DNA of 64,000 bases. It comes from Aliarcobacter faecis. GTDB taxonomy: Bacteria > Campylobacterota > Campylobacteria > Campylobacterales > Arcobacteraceae. Location: NCBI RefSeq assembly GCF_013201705.1, contig NZ_CP053837.1:310001-374000 (forward strand), given 5' to 3'. The notes under the pieces are model-generated. The model saw only the letters and a list, made by a program, of their open reading frames with translations. It was not told the origin of the DNA and ran no database searches. Made by a program: the position numbers and the translations under genes. Below, in pieces: positions 60,569 through 64,000 of the stretch. Position 1 is the first letter of the stretch. Each line of letters starts with the position of its first letter.

Positions 60569-62632
60569 ATGATAGGCGCATTATGGACAGGGGTATCAGG
60601 ATTATCATCACAACAAAAAGCATTAGATAATGAATCAAATAATATAGCAAACGTAAATACAGTAGGATATAAATCATCAAGAATATCATTTGCAGATCAG
60701 ATGTATCAAAGTAAAATAGGGAAGGGATCTATAGTACAAGATGCAGAGAAGATATATACTCAAGGTAGCACAAAAATAACAGGAGTAGAGTATGATATGA
60801 TGCTAGAAGGAGATGGATTTTTTACAGTAATAAATAAGAATAGCTTAGGAACAGCAGAGACATTTTATACAAGAGCAGGTAATTTCCGTATGGGAGATAA
60901 TGGAACATTACAAGATGCAGGAGGGAATGAAGTACAAGGTTGGATTATGCAACCAATAGATACACAAAAGAATGTAACAAGTACAAACCCAAATACAAGT
61001 GTGTTCACAAATGAATATAATAAAATGTTAGGTTCAAAGATAATAAGACATGGGACATATGTAGAGACAGTAACAGCAAAATCAACAGATTATAATACAA
61101 CAGCAAAAAGTGATTCAACAACAGTGTTTAGCGGAGATGGAGCGAAAAGTAAATCATCAAAAGTATCAGATATAGAAGAAGCAATAAAGAATTATACAGC
61201 ATGGCTTCAAAAACTACAAGAAGAGCCAGATGGACCATCATCAAACTCAATAGCACAAGTATCACAAATAGATTTTAAATCGGGGACAGACTCTATAATA
61301 GGGAATGATGGGAGCCAAATAAAAGTAGTAATAAATGGACAAACAATATCACAGAACTTTATATTGACAAACTCAACACAAGGGTTTAGAGAGGAGTTGT
61401 GGAATGAATTAATCGATAAAGGAACAGATCCTAATACAGAAGGATTAGTAGATCCAACAGGGACATTAACTCCAGCACAAATAGCAGCATATGATAAAGC
61501 AGCAGGGAAAATAGAGACATATAAAGCATTAGCAGATCAGATATCAAGTAAATTGCCAGTAGAAGCAACAATGGCAATAGACGGAGGGGAATCAGGAGCA
61601 TTTAATATAAATGAGACATATAAGACATCAACATATCTAGGGGATATGATGAAAGGGATAATACAAATAAAATCATTAATCCCAGGACAAGAGTTTAAAA
61701 TAACAGAAGTATCGGAATCAAGTGCAGGACAAGTAGTACAAGGGAACTATCAATCAACATCATTAGCATCACAAGGGTCAGGGATAGCAGCAGTAAATAC
61801 AGCAAAAGATGCATTATCAAGATTGATTAGTGGTAAGCAACAAGATGTTTATACTCCTACTGATTTGGGGATTGATACAAATACAGCTTTTGAATATTCA
61901 ATTACAATTTATGATAAAGAGTTAGGAATGAATATTCCAATTCCAAATGATAATGGAAATCCTCCAGTTGCAGATCCTGTGGATGTTTCTGGTGGAAGTA
62001 TTGATCAGATTATTGCTCTAATAAATGCAGATCCTAACCTATCAAAATATGTTGAAGCTAGATATGTGAATGGAAATTTAGTAATTCAAACAAGAGATGA
62101 TAACTATGATGTTGAATTTAGTGGAAATTTAATGTCAGGAACAACTCCAATAGAAGTAAATAAGAATTATTCAGGAAGAGAGGGAGCAGGGGCTGAATTT
62201 TTAGAGATAAAAACAATAGTAGATCAAACAGCATCACAAGGAAGTATTCAATTAAGACTAGATACTTTAAATATATCTGATTCTCCATTTGGTACATTTT
62301 CTGTAGATAGTACAGGGTTAATTACTATGAAACAAGATGGAGCAGAGTTTGCAATAGGGCAAGTAGCAATAGCAAGATTTAATAATAATAGAGGATTAGA
62401 GGCACAAGGAAATAACCTTTTTGCAAAAACAACAGAATCAGGTGATCCAATTTATAATTTAAATAATAATAAAACAGCAGAAGTAAGAGGTGGAGCACTA
62501 GAGCTTTCAAATGCAGATTTAAGTGATAGCTTAGTAAATCTTATGATATTTCAAAGAGCATTTGAAGCAAATGCAAAATCTATTACAACAGCAGATGAGT
62601 TATTAAATACTCTTATTAATTTAAAGAGATAG
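60569..62632 (+). CDS. flgE: Flagellar hook protein FlgE (paralogue 2, mosaic codon usage)
   Basis: A 687-residue hook protein. N-terminal IGALWTGVSGLSSQQKALD and SNNIANVNTVGYKSSRISF (near 25) are the canonical assembly motif, LEGDGFFTVINKNS with YTRAGNFRMGDNGTL is the second conserved block, and the C terminus LSDSLVNLMIFQRAFEANAK, TTADELLNTLINLKR is canonical. The long centre (about 130-560) is variable. It uses A-ending codons almost exclusively for the first 418 codons: I found no GTT and no GCT codons there, then usage changes sharply near 61825. RBS AAAGGATATAAA. Probably the main hook subunit. Confidence 0.92.
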   Translation: MIGALWTGVSGLSSQQKALDNESNNIANVNTVGYKSSRISFADQMYQSKIGKGSIVQDAEKIYTQGSTKITGVEYDMMLEGDGFFTVINKNSLGTAETFYTRAGNFRMGDNGTLQDAGGNEVQGWIMQPIDTQKNVTSTNPNTSVFTNEYNKMLGSKIIRHGTYVETVTAKSTDYNTTAKSDSTTVFSGDGAKSKSSKVSDIEEAIKNYTAWLQKLQEEPDGPSSNSIAQVSQIDFKSGTDSIIGNDGSQIKVVINGQTISQNFILTNSTQGFREELWNELIDKGTDPNTEGLVDPTGTLTPAQIAAYDKAAGKIETYKALADQISSKLPVEATMAIDGGESGAFNINETYKTSTYLGDMMKGIIQIKSLIPGQEFKITEVSESSAGQVVQGNYQSTSLASQGSGIAAVNTAKDALSRLISGKQQDVYTPTDLGIDTNTAFEYSITIYDKELGMNIPIPNDNGNPPVADPVDVSGGSIDQIIALINADPNLSKYVEARYVNGNLVIQTRDDNYDVEFSGNLMSGTTPIEVNKNYSGREGAGAEFLEIKTIVDQTASQGSIQLRLDTLNISDSPFGTFSVDSTGLITMKQDGAEFAIGQVAIARFNNNRGLEAQGNNLFAKTTESGDPIYNLNNNKTAEVRGGALELSNADLSDSLVNLMIFQRAFEANAKSITTADELLNTLINLKR

Positions 62633-62641
62633 TTAAAAGTT

Positions 62642-62668
62642 TAATAGAAGAGATTTTCTCTTCTATTA
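62642..62668 (+). terminator. Hairpin after flgE
   Basis: TAATAGAAGAGA (62642-62653), loop TTT, TCTCTTCTATTA (62657-62668), 12 perfect pairs. Followed by AAGAAATTATTTT, so the T-run is poor; partial termination. Confidence 0.6.
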
Positions 62669-62692
62669 AGAAATTATTTTAGGAAGAGGTTT

Positions 62693-63022
62693 TTGGAAAA
62701 TTTTTTATTAATAGCAGTTTTGGGTATATTATTACTCTATTTCTTTTCAACAGCAAGTATTTATAAATCTTTATATAAAAAAGTAAATGAAGAAAAAAAT
62801 ATTATACAAGAAGATATGGCAAGGCTTGAAAGTATCATTGATAGATATGAAAAACAGGTAAAAATTAGTGCTAATACATTAAAAAATAGTCAAGGAAATC
62901 TTGAAGTTGCAAGAAATGATTTACAAGAAGTACGAGTTGAAAATATGAACTTAAAAAATAGGGTAGATGAGTTAGAAAGACGAAATGAAGAGTTGTATGC
63001 TCAAGTAAATGTTATGGTTTAG
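62693..63022 (+). CDS. Hypothetical membrane-anchored coiled-coil protein
   Basis: A 109-residue protein: an N-terminal membrane helix (about 4-23, LLIAVLGILLLYFFSTA) and a continuous coiled coil (about 30-105) rich in Glu, Lys and Asn. No family assigned by eye. Start TTG, RBS AGGAAGAGG. It sits between flgE and a periplasmic TPR protein in the motility region, so a scaffold role in the flagellum is plausible but not shown. Confidence 0.7.
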   Translation: MENFLLIAVLGILLLYFFSTASIYKSLYKKVNEEKNIIQEDMARLESIIDRYEKQVKISANTLKNSQGNLEVARNDLQEVRVENMNLKNRVDELERRNEELYAQVNVMV

Positions 63023-63030
63023 GTTTTTTT

Positions 63031-64000
63031 ATGAAATTTATATATAAAATAGTTCTAAGTTTTTTTTTCTTTATAAATATTTTATATGCAAATAATGATT
63101 TAATAGAGTCTCAACCTGAGATTTTGTTTCAGTTTGAGAAATTAAAAAAATCTCAAGAAAATTTAGCTTTACAAGTGGATTTTAATAAAGCTGTTTTACA
63201 CTTAAATAAAAAAGAGTATGAAGAGGCTATTCGGCTTTTTTTAAAAACTGCAAAAATTCTTGAAGTACCCTCTTATTTAAATATGGGAATTGCATATTTT
63301 AAACTAAATCATATAGATAAAGCGATTTTATACCTTAATAAGATTTATGAAAATGAAAATATTTCAAAGACTCAAAGCTTCTCTTATTTATCGGCTTGTT
63401 ATTATCTTTACCAAATTTCAAAAGATAATAAGTATTTAGATACTATAGTAAGAGTTGCAAGAAAAGATAAAAATTTATCAAGTCATTCAAAAAGAATGCT
63501 AGCAGATACTTATGTAATTTTAAAGGATTATGAAGCTGCTTTAGAAGTTTTAAATACAATTGATTTTAATGTTGATTTAAAAAAGGCACTTTTAAATATA
63601 AAGTTAAAAAATTATGAAAAAGCATCTTTACTATTAAATCAAGCAAAAGAGAAGACTCAAAACCCAAATACAATTGATAAGATATTGTGGATTAGTTCTT
63701 TTGTTGATTTAAAATTAAATAGGCTTGATAAATTAAAAGAGACTTTAGACCAGATTAATAGTAGAAGATTAACTTTTAAAGCAAATTTGGAGTTACCTTT
63801 GGAGATGTATTTTAATCAAAGTAAATTTACATCAAATGAATATTTGAACTCTGTTTTAACTTTTGATAATGATAGAAAAGTTGATTTCCTTTTCTACTTT
63901 GCCCCTTTCGTATTTTCTGATTCTCAGGAGATTATTTATGATAGTATAAAGGGATTTATATATAATGATAAGGATAATATTTTAAATTTAGAGGGAATGG
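63031..64000 (+). CDS. Periplasmic TPR-type protein, possible PflA-like motility protein (partial)
   Basis: Open from the ATG at 63031 to the window end without a stop, at least 323 codons. A signal peptide (about 1-20, ending LYA-NN) is followed by helical repeats resembling TPR units: FNKAVLHLNKKEYEEAIRLF, SYLNMGIAYFKLNHIDKAIL and SHSKRMLADTYVILKDYEAA. In Campylobacter the paralysed-flagella protein PflA is an exported TPR protein of about 790 residues that builds the motor disk. Position after the flagellar cluster favours this, but the C terminus is missing and no direct homology test was made. RBS is weak (TTAGGTTTT). Confidence 0.6.
   Translation, partial: MKFIYKIVLSFFFFINILYANNDLIESQPEILFQFEKLKKSQENLALQVDFNKAVLHLNKKEYEEAIRLFLKTAKILEVPSYLNMGIAYFKLNHIDKAILYLNKIYENENISKTQSFSYLSACYYLYQISKDNKYLDTIVRVARKDKNLSSHSKRMLADTYVILKDYEAALEVLNTIDFNVDLKKALLNIKLKNYEKASLLLNQAKEKTQNPNTIDKILWISSFVDLKLNRLDKLKETLDQINSRRLTFKANLELPLEMYFNQSKFTSNEYLNSVLTFDNDRKVDFLFYFAPFVFSDSQEIIYDSIKGFIYNDKDNILNLEGM

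Noticed and set aside
59012-62632. Frameshift or split of one hook gene into two
   Set aside because: Both proteins have complete N- and C-terminal assembly motifs and separate RBSs, so they are two genes.

Overview
The window is a low-GC chromosomal segment that reads as Campylobacterota, most likely an Arcobacter/Aliarcobacter relative. Grounds: AT-rich T/A-ending codons, frequent TTG starts, -10-only TATAAT promoters without clear -35 boxes, separate (not fused) rpoB and rpoC, a tandem-Cache chemoreceptor with a zinc-binding tail, and Campylobacterota-type flagellar and CheZ proteins. The genus is inferred from gene content and style, not from an alignment. No CRISPR array, insertion sequence, prophage or integrase was seen, and every stretch over about 300 bases carries genes.

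Layout. (1) 1-6543: on the minus strand a bifunctional class A PBP, an orphan ABC ATPase and gpmI; divergent from them mraY-murD. The two units face each other across a perfect palindrome. (2) 6586-20695: the information-processing core: tRNA-Phe, -Thr, -Tyr, -Gly, tuf, rpmG, tRNA-Trp, secE, nusG, rplK, rplA, rplJ, rplL, rpoB, rpoC, with structured RNA leaders before tuf, rplK, rplJ and rpoB. (3) 20724-21434: an unknown membrane protein and a YciI-like protein. (4) 21697-28069: an accessory uptake cluster: NitT/TauT-type ABC permease and ATPase, an NnrS-family membrane protein, a periplasmic binding protein, a TonB-dependent receptor and a small His-containing membrane protein. Two Fur-box-like sites overlap its two promoters. 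(5) 28214-30907: a 2-Cys peroxiredoxin, then an MFS exporter and an alpha/beta hydrolase on the minus strand. (6) 31117-34098: rpsL-rpsG-fusA. (7) 34221-49841: a housekeeping run: nadK, recN, a large chemoreceptor, a U32 peptidase, a GT9-like protein, purE, a glutaredoxin-like protein, glyQ, a Nif3-like protein, a zinc-ribbon coiled-coil protein, waaA, a pseudouridine synthase, ffh, rpsP, khpA and rimM. trmD-rplS do not follow rimM. (8) 49846-64000: the motility region: flgG with two unknown charged proteins on the minus strand; divergently cheY, a CheZ-like protein, flgF-like, flgB, fliF, fliG, fliH, fliN, flgD, two hook-type flgE genes, a coiled-coil membrane protein and a TPR protein that runs off the window.

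How the parts work together. The core operons couple tRNA, elongation factor, ribosomal protein and RNA polymerase supply, with probable RNA-level control. Region 4 looks like a complete outer-to-inner-membrane import route under iron control, with unknown substrate. In region 8 the CheZ-like protein carries FliM-like peptides at its N terminus and a CheZ-type DxxxQ catalytic motif and C-terminal tail, next to its expected substrate CheY. The larger flgE has an abrupt internal switch in codon usage, suggesting a mosaic origin.
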